From the IMG/VR virus record IMGVR_UViG_3300048687_000070, positions 24,185 to 88,184 of that record: a stretch of 64,000 nt of DNA; one strand, 5' to 3'. A model generated the notes under the pieces. It saw only the letters and a list, made by a program, of their open reading frames with translations. It did not search any database and was not told where the DNA came from. This document shows positions 56,372-63,997 of this stretch, piece after piece; within the stretch, counting starts at the first letter, position 1; each line of letters begins with the position of its first letter. A program made the position numbers and the translations under genes. This DNA comes from a virus.

Positions 56372-56733
56372 TCGACAAACCCAATGACTGAAACGATCAT
56401 GTGTCAGTACCCAAGTAGTCGCTTTTCGTGATCTTGGCCGACTGTGGCCGGTCGTGGCGGAAAACGTGAAGAGGCGTCCGCCCCCTTGCGGCATATGCCG
56501 AAACGCCGCAGGGGTGGATCTGCTCTGATCTAATCGAACGCATGTTCACTCGAACGGGCGAATGACGGGCGCGGCCTGTATCCGTTAGACCGGGTAGCGG
56601 GTCGCACCCCCAAGGCGTGCCGGCCTGTCGCCATCGGTTGCCCCCCTCGGTGACGGACCGGCACAGGATGGCTCCCGCATGCCCTGCGGGGGCCATCCGC
56701 TCGATTCGCCTGCGTGAGCTGCGGGGATACGTT

Positions 56734-56757
56734 GATCAATTAGGGGATATTTGGGGG
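56734..56757. repeat. Imperfect repeat, possible integrase site (copy 1)
   Basis: GATCAATTAGGGGATATTTG (first 20 bases of 24). It matches 57006-57029 at 20 of 24 positions, in the same orientation. Both are AT-rich for this genome and near the 3' end of the integrase gene, where attP sites and arm-binding sites usually lie. Confidence 0.5.
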
Positions 56758-56870
56758 CCGGGGCCTTGTGTTCGTGGCGTGCACTGGCGTGACGCTGACG
56801 AGCACTGCCGGATCGTGCTTGACGGGAAGCTCAAGGATTGTGCAGGTCAAAGCGGTTTATGAGCCCGTGA

Positions 56871-56996
56871 CCTCAAGAGACAGCGTTCGCCGAGAAGTTC
56901 CTCAACTTCATCATTTCCGAAGTCATCCGCCACCACGAACAGATCGCGGAAGAGGCCGGGATCAGCGGCGGAGCCGGGACTCAAGGGGCCCAGTGA
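56871..56996 (+). pseudogene. 3' fragment of an unidentified gene
   Basis: Forty-one sense codons with typical C/G-ending third positions (product part AFAEKFLNFIISEVIRHHEQ, then IAEEAGISGG) run to TGA 56994-56996. They have no start codon: an in-frame TGA lies just upstream at 56868. This looks like the tail of a gene cut by insertion, possibly the host gene used as attB or a remnant of another element. Confidence 0.4.
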
Positions 56997-57005
56997 TCGC
57001 AAACT

Positions 57006-57029
57006 GATCATTTAGGAGAGATTTGGGAG
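57006..57029. repeat. Imperfect repeat, possible integrase site (copy 2)
   Basis: The partner of 56734-56757; 20 of 24 bases agree (GATCA-TTAGG-GA-ATTTGGG-G). It ends one base before the hairpin loop that overlaps the integrase stop codon. Confidence 0.5.
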
Positions 57030-57046
57030 ATCAACTCTCCCAGATC
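57020..57046. terminator. Hairpin overlapping the integrase stop
   Basis: An 11-bp stem (57020-57030 with 57036-57046, one G-T pair) and a 5-nt loop that includes the integrase stop codon. It may end the integrase transcript or be part of the att site. Confidence 0.55.
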
Positions 57047-58284
57047 GACCCCCAGCCCAGATTCCCCATCGCCCGCTCATACAGCAGCTGCAGACCATCA
57101 AGCCGGGCCTGCCGCATCGGCGGTGTGGGATGCCGGTACGTGCCCTTGATCCCAGGGTACTTGTGCCCCATCTGCTCGTACCCCAACACCGGCCGCACGT
57201 CGATCTGCTCCTGCCACGAGTCGTGCGTGTGCCGCAGATCCCGCATCGTCAGGCCGGGCATCAACGGCTCCCACTCCGGACAGGGCGGTCGGCCGCGTCC
57301 GCGCGGGCGTTCGTCCCGGCCGTCCGCCGCCGGGCGCAGCACCTCGTGCCAGTAGCTCCGCCACCACCACTTGCCCTTCTTGGTGGTGAACACGAAGTCG
57401 TGCGGCCACTCCTCCAGATGCTCCCGCAGCAACTGGGCGAGGAATGGGGGCAGGTCTATGTCCCGGGCCGACTTGTCGTTCTTGGGCGGCTCAAGGCCAC
57501 GGAATATCTTCCGCTTCCCCTCCTCGGTGCGCTTGTAGTACTCGGCAAGCGCCCCCTCGTCCTTGTCGACCCGGATGACGGGGCACGTGAAGAACCCGCC
57601 GTCGTGACTCTGCCGCCGCTCCAGCAGTGCGTTGCGGCGGTGCAGACCCACGAGCTCCTCGTAGCGCATACCAGTGAAGGCGTCCGTCAGGACGTGCAGC
57701 CCGTACACCGGGCCGAGGCGCCGCGCCAGCCGGAGTACCACCTCGGGCTCGGCGACCTGCTCTTCGTCGCTCTTCTTCTTCGCCGGGTCCGCAGGCAGAC
57801 CTGTGAGGCGGCGGCCGGCAAGCGGGTTGACAAGGAGGTGCCGGGAATCGACGGCGCCGTTCACGATGCGCGTCATGAGCTGCACGCAGTCCTTCGTCGT
57901 GCTGCGCGCACACTTCAGCGTGCGCGCCCATGCTTCGACGTCGAACCAGTTGACCGCGATCAGTGGGGTGTCCTTCCAGCGTGGAAGGATGTGCGCGTCC
58001 AGCCGCTCCCACCGGTTGATCTCGGTGCGCCCACGGGGTTTCTGTGCGGCCATCCATTGCTTTGCAAAGACGCCGAACCTCTTGCGCGACACCTCAGGGT
58101 CGATCCAACGGCCCTCATCCATGGCCGCTTCCTGCTTGGCGCCCCAGTCCTCGGCCAGCTTCTTCGTCGGGAACCCGGGCTCGCTGCCCCACGAGCCGTC
58201 GGGCTTCTTGTACCGAGCCCGCCACGTGAACTGCTTGGTGGTTTTCCCGTTGCGGACCTTGTAGACCTTCTCTGCGTAGGCCAT
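57031..58284 (-). CDS. int: Site-specific integrase (tyrosine recombinase) of element B
   Basis: A 417-residue leftward protein. An arm-binding domain (about 10-55: KQFTWRARYKKPDGSWGSEP) and SAM-like domain (65-165) precede the catalytic domain with R207 (GMRYEEL), K271 (PKNDKSAR), R351-H352 (DLRHTH), H374 (MGHKYPG) and Y383 (GTYRHP). The His of the usual HxxR motif is replaced by Arg (R348-DL-R351), a tolerated variant in some integrases. Lies at the left edge of element B, next to its repressor. Confidence 0.9.
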   Translation of the reverse strand: MAYAEKVYKVRNGKTTKQFTWRARYKKPDGSWGSEPGFPTKKLAEDWGAKQEAAMDEGRWIDPEVSRKRFGVFAKQWMAAQKPRGRTEINRWERLDAHILPRWKDTPLIAVNWFDVEAWARTLKCARSTTKDCVQLMTRIVNGAVDSRHLLVNPLAGRRLTGLPADPAKKKSDEEQVAEPEVVLRLARRLGPVYGLHVLTDAFTGMRYEELVGLHRRNALLERRQSHDGGFFTCPVIRVDKDEGALAEYYKRTEEGKRKIFRGLEPPKNDKSARDIDLPPFLAQLLREHLEEWPHDFVFTTKKGKWWWRSYWHEVLRPAADGRDERPRGRGRPPCPEWEPLMPGLTMRDLRHTHDSWQEQIDVRPVLGYEQMGHKYPGIKGTYRHPTPPMRQARLDGLQLLYERAMGNLGWGSIWES

Positions 58285-58308
58285 GACCGCCCCCCTCTCC
58301 GTGTGCGC

Positions 58309-58710
58309 TCAGCTGGCCCGATTCCGGGCGGCGTGCGCATCGGGCACTCGATGCCAGTGTGGCGAGCGCTCCGTCAGCTTGCGGGAGATTACGGCGGCTC
58401 CGTAGGCGCTGATGGCCTCGTCCGCAACGATGTAGGTGATCGACCGGGGGGTGTCCTCGAGGCGGAGCCGGAACGGGTTTGGCAGATCCGGTTCGCGCAC
58501 AATGCGCACCGGGACGACGGGACCGCTCTTCATGCCGGTGGGGCGCGGTACCCAGCGGCGCGCCTGCTCGGTCATGGCCTGGGAGAACCAGGTGGCACCG
58601 TCGGGCGTGATGTCGTCGTTGTGGAACGTGAACGTGCAGCCGTCATCGTGATCGACGATGAACGGCGCGAAGTGACTCCCACCCAGACGCTCAACTTGCA
58701 TGACCCACAT
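58309..58710 (-). CDS. Leftward protein between integrase and repressor
   Basis: A 133-residue protein; ATG 58710 is used, ATG 58701 is possible. Beta-rich (HFAPFIVDHDDGCTFTFHND, SITYIVADEAISAYGAAVIS). No family seen. Genes at this place in prophages often serve lysogeny, for example exclusion or defence. Confidence 0.6.
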   Translation of the reverse strand: MWVMQVERLGGSHFAPFIVDHDDGCTFTFHNDDITPDGATWFSQAMTEQARRWVPRPTGMKSGPVVPVRIVREPDLPNPFRLRLEDTPRSITYIVADEAISAYGAAVISRKLTERSPHWHRVPDAHAARNRAS

Positions 58711-58807
58711 GCTTACTTCACCGATCCGAGATGTGCCCCCCTCGGTGGCGGTTTGAGCATGTTGGCATATTCAGACGGTCAACGCACCGTCAGTACCGTA
58801 AATATCT

Positions 58808-59338
58808 TCACGTCTCTTGAGGATTTTCTGTCTCAGATGCGACTCCCTGCAGATGCCGCCGGGCCTTGCGGTATTGCTGCCATCGCCGGTCGAGCTCTTC
58901 TTCGCTCATACCCTCAGCGCCCTTGAGGACCACGATGATCCTCGTGTCGTCATCGTCATCGTCGCCGCCGAGGTGGATGACGGCGCTGTCCAGCGTCTCC
59001 CCGGAGCGGAGCTCCAGCTCGACGGCCGGCGGCAGGTTCGAGCGGACGGCACCCGAGGCGGCAGGCTCGGGGGGCTGCGGGGCGGCCTGAGGGGTGGGGG
59101 CGTCGCCGTCGAGGACGGCGTCGGGGGAGCTCTCAGTCCAGCCGACAAGACGCGCGTAGGCGCGCATCGTATTGGTGACCTTGGTGAACGGTTTGCCGTT
59201 CGACTGCCGGCCTCGCTCGATGGCCTGGATCGGTGTGCGGCTGACGTGCAGCTGCTCAGCAGCTTGGACCTGCGAGAGGCCGAGTGTTTCGCGGGCGTCG
59301 GCGAGGGCTCGGCCGAGCCGCTTCCAGTCTCGTTCCAT
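58808..59338 (-). CDS. XRE-family immunity repressor of element B
   Basis: A 176-residue leftward protein. HTH at about 5-70: LGRALADARETLGLSQVQAA, EQLHVSRTPIQAIERGRQSN and NTMRAYARLVGW. A Pro-rich linker leads to a C-terminal domain with an Asp run (GGDDDDDDTRIIVVL) and helical end. It is divergent from the early operon, as is normal for a CI-type repressor; the inverted CCATGCAACCC sites upstream are its likely operators. Confidence 0.8.
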   Translation of the reverse strand: MERDWKRLGRALADARETLGLSQVQAAEQLHVSRTPIQAIERGRQSNGKPFTKVTNTMRAYARLVGWTESSPDAVLDGDAPTPQAAPQPPEPAASGAVRSNLPPAVELELRSGETLDSAVIHLGGDDDDDDTRIIVVLKGAEGMSEEELDRRWQQYRKARRHLQGVASETENPQET

Positions 59339-59360
59339 GGCCCCTCATCATGCACTACTT

Positions 59361-59436
59361 CCATGCAACCCCCTAGCCGGGATTCGGCCTTTTGACCTGC
59401 GTCTTAGCTCGCAAATAGAGCGTTTGGGTTGCATGG
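59361..59436 (+). promoter_or_regulatory. Early promoter flanked by inverted operators
   Basis: CCATGCAACCC (59361-59371) and its exact reverse complement GGGTTGCATGG (59426-59436) flank TTGACC (59392-59397) and a -10 near 59415-59420 (AATAGAG). Repressor bound at the right site would cover the transcription start; bound at both, it could loop DNA. The left site also lies just upstream of the leftward repressor gene, so autoregulation is likely. Confidence 0.65.
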
Positions 59437-59521
59437 GGCGCGTATCGATCGAAGGTGCCTATGGGGTGTTCGACGTCAGTAAGGGCTCTAAAAAAGAGCA
59501 TTGATGTGGCGTTGATGCTTG

Positions 59522-59545
59522 CCTAGCGTGCCATTGGCGGCTAGG
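59522..59545. promoter_or_regulatory. Inverted repeat before the Cro-like gene
   Basis: CCTAGC (59522-59527) and GCTAGG (59540-59545) surround GTGCCATTGGCG, which holds a second small palindrome (GCC-ATT-GGC). It ends ten bases before the GTG start at 59555 and may be an operator or translation control site. Confidence 0.45.
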
Positions 59546-59554
59546 TTTTGTGGC

Positions 59555-59761
59555 GTGAGACCGCACTCCGGCGCTATCCGCTACAGACGGGAGGCTCTCA
59601 AGATGAGCCTTGCAGCACTATCCGCCCGCACCGGCATCCACGAGAGTCACCTCTCCAAGGTGGAGCACGGCAAGGCCGGACTGGGCGACACGAACATCCA
59701 CCGACTGGCGGACGCCCTGGGTGTCACCCCCAACGACATCACCCACGAGGAGAAGCCGTGA
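59555..59761 (+). CDS. Cro-like XRE protein
   Basis: A 68-residue protein that is just an HTH domain: GAIRYRREALKMSLAALSAR, GIHESHLSKVEHGKAGLGDT, then RLADALGVTPNDIT. First gene of element B's early operon and divergent from the repressor, so a Cro-like switch partner. GTG 59555 has no good ribosome binding site; translation may be leaderless. Confidence 0.75.
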   Translation: MRPHSGAIRYRREALKMSLAALSARTGIHESHLSKVEHGKAGLGDTNIHRLADALGVTPNDITHEEKP

Positions 59762-60036
59762 CCGCCCCCCAGGCCGCGCGCAAGCCCAGGATCCGAGAGG
59801 CGCTTCCCGCGCCCCAGACCGACGAGGGCCTCTACTTCCACTACACGCCCTACGAGGCAGCGAAGTGGGCCCCGTTTTCCGGCAGGACTCTCGCCGACAT
59901 GATCGCCCGCCGCGAGATCGACTACGTCTTCAACGGCCGCGACAACTACCTGACCGGCGCCCAGATCCTCACGCTCGTCGCCAAGTACACCGTGACGCCG
60001 TTCCAGAAGCCGGCCGCCACCCGCGCCGCCGCCTAG
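59758..60036 (+). CDS. Excisionase-like HTH protein
   Basis: A 92-residue protein starting at GTG 59758. The segment YTPYEAAKWAPFSGRTLADM followed by IARREIDYVFNG resembles the winged-HTH of MerR/excisionase proteins ('YTPEEAA' type). With the integrase 1.5 kb away it is a good candidate for the recombination directionality factor of element B. A Cro-type accessory role is the alternative. Confidence 0.65.
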   Translation: MTAPQAARKPRIREALPAPQTDEGLYFHYTPYEAAKWAPFSGRTLADMIARREIDYVFNGRDNYLTGAQILTLVAKYTVTPFQKPAATRAAA

Positions 60037-60126
60037 AGCGGCATGCGGCCCCAACCGCCGGGGGCCTAAGCCCGGCAGCCGGGGCCTCGATTCACCACCC
60101 GAACCGTGAAGAAACAGGAGTGAACC

Positions 60127-60465
60127 GTGAGTTCATCATCCCAGAACCCGCGCCCTGCGCCGAAGCCGACGGGCCTTGGTCGCGACGAAGCGAAGGCCCG
60201 CGTGCTGGCCAAGATCGAAGCAGAGAGGGCACTCCCCGCGAGTAAGCGGATTGCCAACATGCTGCACGCGGTGCACACGACCGCCGATGCGCAGGAGGTG
60301 CTGAACCGCTTCCGCGCCGAGGTGCTCCGTGAGGCGGAGGGCATCGCAGTCGAGATCTTCGACGCCGCCAATGAGCGCGGTGACCGAGCGGCCGCCAATA
60401 TCGCCGAGCAGATCGCCGACCGCCTGGAGCGTGAAGCCCGCGAGGCTGAGGGCGGTGCGCGATGA
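60127..60465 (+). CDS. Small helical early protein
   Basis: A 112-residue protein; GTG 60127 is six bases after CAGGAG. Nearly all helical (DEAKARVLAKIEAERALPAS, EVLNRFRAEVLREAEGIAVE). Many Streptomyces phages encode such proteins at the start of the early operon. Unknown function. Confidence 0.65.
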   Translation: MSSSSQNPRPAPKPTGLGRDEAKARVLAKIEAERALPASKRIANMLHAVHTTADAQEVLNRFRAEVLREAEGIAVEIFDAANERGDRAAANIAEQIADRLEREAREAEGGAR

Positions 60466-60707
60466 ACGACCGCACCCGCATCCCGACGCCGCCGGCCGTC
60501 TCGGTCTTCCGCGCCCTGCACCTGCCGCCGGTCATCTTCGAGGCGATGGTCCTCCAGGCCGACATCGAGCGCGAGCTCCCGCGTCTGCGCCCGCTGGCCT
60601 CGGTCGAGGACCAGGGCGACCGCGAGACCATCCTCGCCCGGCACGCCGCCGCCGCGAAGACGCTCGCCGCCTACCCGTCCATCGTCGGCGCCCGGAGCCT
60701 GTCGTGA
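60462..60707 (+). CDS. Small early protein, unknown
   Basis: An 81-residue protein coupled at both ends by four-base overlaps. Helical, with VSVFRALHLPPVIFEAMVLQ. No recognised motif. Confidence 0.6.
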   Translation: MNDRTRIPTPPAVSVFRALHLPPVIFEAMVLQADIERELPRLRPLASVEDQGDRETILARHAAAAKTLAAYPSIVGARSLS

Positions 60708-61210
60708 GCGCCCGCCTGTCGCCGCAGCGCGAAACCGAGATCACTGAGGAGCAGGCCCGCCAGCGAGTTGCGGACCAGATCCTTCCGATCGTCTTCGCAA
60801 CGAACGTGTCCCGCGCCGCCTGTCTCACCGAGCCGCCCGAGGCCATTCCGCTTCTGACGGCTCGCCGAATTGCCTCCAACGTCAAGAAGTGGGTGCTCAC
60901 CGGCGACTGGCAGGACAGGGCACTCACCGACCTGGAGTTCGAAAACGTGAGCCGCGCGAGCGTTCCCGCACTCCTTGCCGAACTGGTTACGGCCCGCGCC
61001 GAACGCGACGAGGCCCGCGCGCAGTTGGCGAAGTACGTCGGCCACGAGCCGACGAGCGCCGAGGAGATGGCCTACCTGTCCCGCTGCCTCGACGCCGTCC
61101 GAGACCTGTGCGACGACGCGGAGAAGCAGGCGAAGCGGTGGGAGACGCCGCTGCCGGTCCCCGAGTGGGTCGACCAGGTCCGCGCCGCAGCCGAGGGCGG
61201 TGCCCGGTGA
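60704..61210 (+). CDS. Early helical protein with coiled coil
   Basis: A 168-residue protein starting at GTG 60704. The middle (ALLAELVTARAERDEARAQL) is a coiled coil; LTARRIASNVKKWVLTGDWQ comes before. The Ala/Glu-rich end repeats the EGGAR terminus of the gene at 60127. Unknown function. Confidence 0.6.
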   Translation: MSARLSPQRETEITEEQARQRVADQILPIVFATNVSRAACLTEPPEAIPLLTARRIASNVKKWVLTGDWQDRALTDLEFENVSRASVPALLAELVTARAERDEARAQLAKYVGHEPTSAEEMAYLSRCLDAVRDLCDDAEKQAKRWETPLPVPEWVDQVRAAAEGGAR

Positions 61211-61416
61211 CCGCCGACATTGCCGCTCTGGACATGGCGCTCGCGCAGGTCGAGGCGAACGCCCGCGTCCTGACGCTCCACGCCGCCGAGGCCCGCACCC
61301 ACTCCGTCTCGGACGCGCTCGCGTACCGGCTCGACGAGTGGCTCGTCACCCACCCCGACGCCCCGGTCTCCACTGGCGCCGACTACCCGAACTGGACGCC
61401 CGGAGGCGCCTCGTGA
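61207..61416 (+). CDS. Small early protein, unknown
   Basis: A 69-residue protein, GTG 61207, coupled to both neighbours. Helix-rich (DIAALDMALAQVEANARVLT) with a polar end. Unknown function. Confidence 0.55.
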   Translation: MTADIAALDMALAQVEANARVLTLHAAEARTHSVSDALAYRLDEWLVTHPDAPVSTGADYPNWTPGGAS

Positions 61417-61784
61417 GCATCGACCTCGCCGCGGTCTACATGACGGCCGCCGACATCATCCGCGTCAACGGGCACGCCAAGGGCCACTACTTCAACCGTC
61501 CCGAGTCCGGCGTTGGAATCGAGCTGAGCGCCCGCGAGTGCCCGCCGTGCGTCGCTGGCGCCATCTCCATTGTCCTCACCGACTGGCCCGTACCGATGGC
61601 CGACGACGAGAGCGACCTCGACGACTACGAAGGCGCCGTCCTACGGCTGACCGAGCTGCTCGACCTGGAACGCGACCCGATGCTCGAACCCGTCGCCCGC
61701 CTTGCCGCCTGGAACGACGCCGACGAGCGCACCCAGGGCGACGTCATCGCCGCCCTGGAGAACGCAGCGAAGGCGGTGGCGTAG
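61413..61784 (+). CDS. DUF6197-like protein
   Basis: A 123-residue protein, GTG 61413. The pattern YMTAADIIRVNGHAKGHYFN, CPPCVAGAI and AAWNDADERTQGDVIAALEN fits DUF6197 proteins of actinobacteria and their phages. A Cys near the middle is conserved in the family. Function not known. Confidence 0.7.
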   Translation: MSIDLAAVYMTAADIIRVNGHAKGHYFNRPESGVGIELSARECPPCVAGAISIVLTDWPVPMADDESDLDDYEGAVLRLTELLDLERDPMLEPVARLAAWNDADERTQGDVIAALENAAKAVA

Positions 61785-61958
61785 ATGGTGCCCCGTCTCG
61801 CTGACGAAGAGGTCACGGAGCTCGCCCGCGTCGACCAGACCGCCCACGAGGACTTCGGCCGCGACGAGGCCAGTTGGACGCCGCCCCAGTGGCGCCGCTA
61901 CTTCGCCGACATCGACGCCATCCACGCCCAATTCCCGCACGAGGAGGTGGCCGCGTGA
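61785..61958 (+). CDS. 57-residue acidic protein
   Basis: ATG 61785 directly follows the previous TAG; the stop (61956-61958) overlaps the next GTG. The product is acidic with WTPPQWRRYFADIDAIHAQF in the middle. Unknown function. Confidence 0.55.
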   Translation: MVPRLADEEVTELARVDQTAHEDFGRDEASWTPPQWRRYFADIDAIHAQFPHEEVAA

Positions 61959-62131
61959 CCGCGCTCCTGCCCGAGCAGCCCGTCGCGATCGCCCCGCAGC
62001 TGCTCCGCGCCCTCGACCTCGTACCGAAGCCGGCCGTACCCCGCTGGGCGGCCGACCCCGACTTCATCGCATCCGTCCTCGCCGGACTCGTCGACATCCC
62101 CGACGAGTTCACCACCCAGGAGGCGCAGTGA
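61955..62131 (+). CDS. 58-residue early protein
   Basis: GTG 61955 in overlap with the preceding stop. AIAPQLLRALDLVPKPAVPR and PDFIASVLAGLVDIPDEF make a short amphipathic protein. Unknown function. Confidence 0.55.
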   Translation: MTALLPEQPVAIAPQLLRALDLVPKPAVPRWAADPDFIASVLAGLVDIPDEFTTQEAQ

Positions 62132-62631
62132 GCATCCTCAACCTTCGCGGCACCGGTACCCGCCGCGCCGTCGACAAGGTCGGCGAACTCCGTGACGAGA
62201 ACCGGCGCCTGCTGACCGCGTACCACCGCGCGGGCGACCACGTCGCGCTCCTGGAGCAGGACCTCGCCACCGCCCGCCTCCGGCAGGCCGAAGCCGAGGA
62301 GATCGTCGTCAAATTGCAGGCCGACCTCTTCGACCTCACCGCGGAACGCGACGCTCTCGCCGACGAGGTGCGGCACCTGCGCGCCGCACTCGCCAACGCG
62401 ACCGCCGTCACCGTCCCGCCCGCGGTGCGCGACACCCGGAACGGCGCCGACCAGGCGACCGCACCCATCGACGTCCGCTCCCTCCGCGACGCCGCCGACG
62501 TCGGACTCCTCAGCCCCATCGTCCGCGTCTCGACCAGCGGCGCCAGCGCCAACCCCGGCCAGCCGCCCGTCACCTGGGGGCGCGGCACCGACGACACACA
62601 GCCGCTGCCGCGCGCCAACCCCGCCGCCTGA
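62128..62631 (+). CDS. Coiled-coil early protein
   Basis: A 167-residue protein, GTG 62128. Residues ~15-95 form a long coiled coil (DENRRLLTAYHRAGDHVALL, EDLATARLRQAEAEEIVV-like heptads); the remainder is Pro/Ser-rich and disordered. It could be a structural or regulatory partner for a DNA-processing enzyme. Last gene before the terminator that precedes the duplicated recombination module. Confidence 0.6.
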   Translation: MSILNLRGTGTRRAVDKVGELRDENRRLLTAYHRAGDHVALLEQDLATARLRQAEAEEIVVKLQADLFDLTAERDALADEVRHLRAALANATAVTVPPAVRDTRNGADQATAPIDVRSLRDAADVGLLSPIVRVSTSGASANPGQPPVTWGRGTDDTQPLPRANPAA

Positions 62632-62734
62632 TCCCGCCGCCGCGCCGGATGTGACCGGCCGGCGAGGCGGCGACCCAGACAAACAAATCCATAGACCGCC
62701 GCGTCGAACCCGCCCCCAGGGCTCCGCGGCAACG

Positions 62735-62777
62735 AGGGCCGCCCCGTCCCCCTCCCCCTGTCGGGCGGGGCGGCCTT
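62735..62777. terminator. Hairpin before the right recombination module
   Basis: A 12-bp stem (62735-62746 with 62766-62777, one G-T pair). The left copy of the module also starts after a hairpin (3-42), but the two hairpin sequences differ, so the structure is kept rather than the sequence. Confidence 0.65.
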
Positions 62778-62804
62778 CACCTCGCACACCCTTTTGGAGA
62801 CCTC

Positions 62805-63134
62805 ATGAGCACCACAAGCCCCACCATTCCGGCAGAAACCGCACGCCACGTCCTGTGGCGGTACGACCGCCAAGGCGGCGCCCAGCCCGGCTCGTTCACC
62901 CAGCACCTCATGGCGGCGATCGAGAGCGCCGACGTGGTCCACCGGGCCATCCTCCGCGACGCCTACCCGGTCCTCTCTGAGGCCCTCCACCTCGCCCGCT
63001 ACGACGAAGAAGGCCTCGCCAAGCTCCAGCGCATCGCGACCGGGCAAGCGCCGCTCGGCTGCAAGTGCGGCGACACAGTCGGACCGTTTGACCTTCAGGG
63101 CCGCTGTGAGACCTGCGCCGAGGCCGCCGCATGA
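62805..63134 (+). CDS. Zinc-ribbon early protein, paralogue of 72-362
   Basis: A 109-residue protein; ATG 62805 is five bases after GGAG. The N-terminal ~80 residues (TARHVLWRYDRQGGAQPGSF, LRDAYPVLSEALHLARYDEE) are unlike the left paralogue. The C-terminal ribbon (PLGCKCGDTVGPFD and GRCETCAEAAA) is nearly the same. This points to recombination within the gene. Unknown function. Confidence 0.75.
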   Translation: MSTTSPTIPAETARHVLWRYDRQGGAQPGSFTQHLMAAIESADVVHRAILRDAYPVLSEALHLARYDEEGLAKLQRIATGQAPLGCKCGDTVGPFDLQGRCETCAEAAA

Positions 63135-63997
63135 CCGCCGCCGTCGAGGTCGACGCCCCCGCCCTGGGCCTGCACACAGACCTCTCCAACGAGGCCTACC
63201 ACGCGGACAAGACGTCTCTGTCGTCGTCTGGCGCCCGCAAGCTCCTGCCCCCGTCCTGCCCCGCCAAGTTCCGCTGGGAGCAGGACAACCCGCAACCCGC
63301 CAGCAAGACGTTCGACTACGGCAACGCCGCCCACAAGCTCGTCCTCGGCAACGGCCCGAAGCTCGTCGTCATCGACCACGAAACCTGGAACACCAAGGCC
63401 GCCAAAGCCGAGGTCGCCGAGGCCCGCGCCATGGGCGCCATCCCCCTCAAGCGGCACGAGATGCAGATGGTCACCGACATGGCCGACGCCATCCGACGCC
63501 ACCCGCTCGCCGCCGCACTCCTCGACCCCGCCTACGGGGCCCCCGAACAGTCCGGGTTCTGGATCGACGGACCGTCCGGGATCCGGCGCCGAGTCCGCTT
63601 CGACTGGCTGCCCTCCATGCAGGGAGGCCGACTGATCGTCCCCGACTACAAGACGGCCGCCGACGCCAGCGACGACGCCTTCCAGAAGGCCACCGACAAG
63701 TACGGCTACAACCAGCAAGCCGCCTGGTACGAGGAAGCCGCCCAAGCCCTCGACTTCGGCGACGAGACCACCGAACTCCTCTTCGTGGTCCAGGAAAAGA
63801 CGGCCCCCTACCTGGTCAACGTCATCGGCCTCGACTTCTTCGCCCGCGAGATCGGCCGCGCCAAGAACCGGTTCGCCATCGAGACCTTCGCCGAGTGCAC
63901 CGAGAGCGGCAACTGGCCCGGCTACGCCGACGAAAACCCCAACTACGTGCCTCTGCCCGGCTGGGCCGAGAACCGCGACAAGGAGATCTACCTGTGA
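63131..63997 (+). CDS. RecE-like PD-(D/E)XK exonuclease, second copy
   Basis: A 288-residue near-copy of the protein at 359-1234. The N-terminal eight or so residues differ (TAAVEVDAPALG). From APALGL on I count eight changes: Q/K, D/E, A/E, A/T, T/D, I/T, Y/F and A/F. The RFDWL and PDYKTA catalytic segments are unchanged. Most changes are conservative, as expected for two working enzymes from related phages. Confidence 0.85.
   Translation: MTAAVEVDAPALGLHTDLSNEAYHADKTSLSSSGARKLLPPSCPAKFRWEQDNPQPASKTFDYGNAAHKLVLGNGPKLVVIDHETWNTKAAKAEVAEARAMGAIPLKRHEMQMVTDMADAIRRHPLAAALLDPAYGAPEQSGFWIDGPSGIRRRVRFDWLPSMQGGRLIVPDYKTAADASDDAFQKATDKYGYNQQAAWYEEAAQALDFGDETTELLFVVQEKTAPYLVNVIGLDFFAREIGRAKNRFAIETFAECTESGNWPGYADENPNYVPLPGWAENRDKEIYL

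Larger units (their letters stand above)
56372..57030. other. Gene-poor junction between the two elements
   Basis: About 650 bases with no convincing complete gene. It holds a truncated coding stretch (56871-56996), two related 24-base AT-rich repeats (56734-56757 and 57006-57029), and the hairpin at the integrase stop. GC content and codon periodicity drop in the middle. This is the best candidate for the attachment junction between element A and element B. Confidence 0.5.

Noticed and set aside
56617-56862. A rightward 81-codon open frame in the junction region
   Set aside because: No ribosome binding site, Cys/Arg-rich unstructured start, and no coupling to another gene; the region is better read as an attachment junction.
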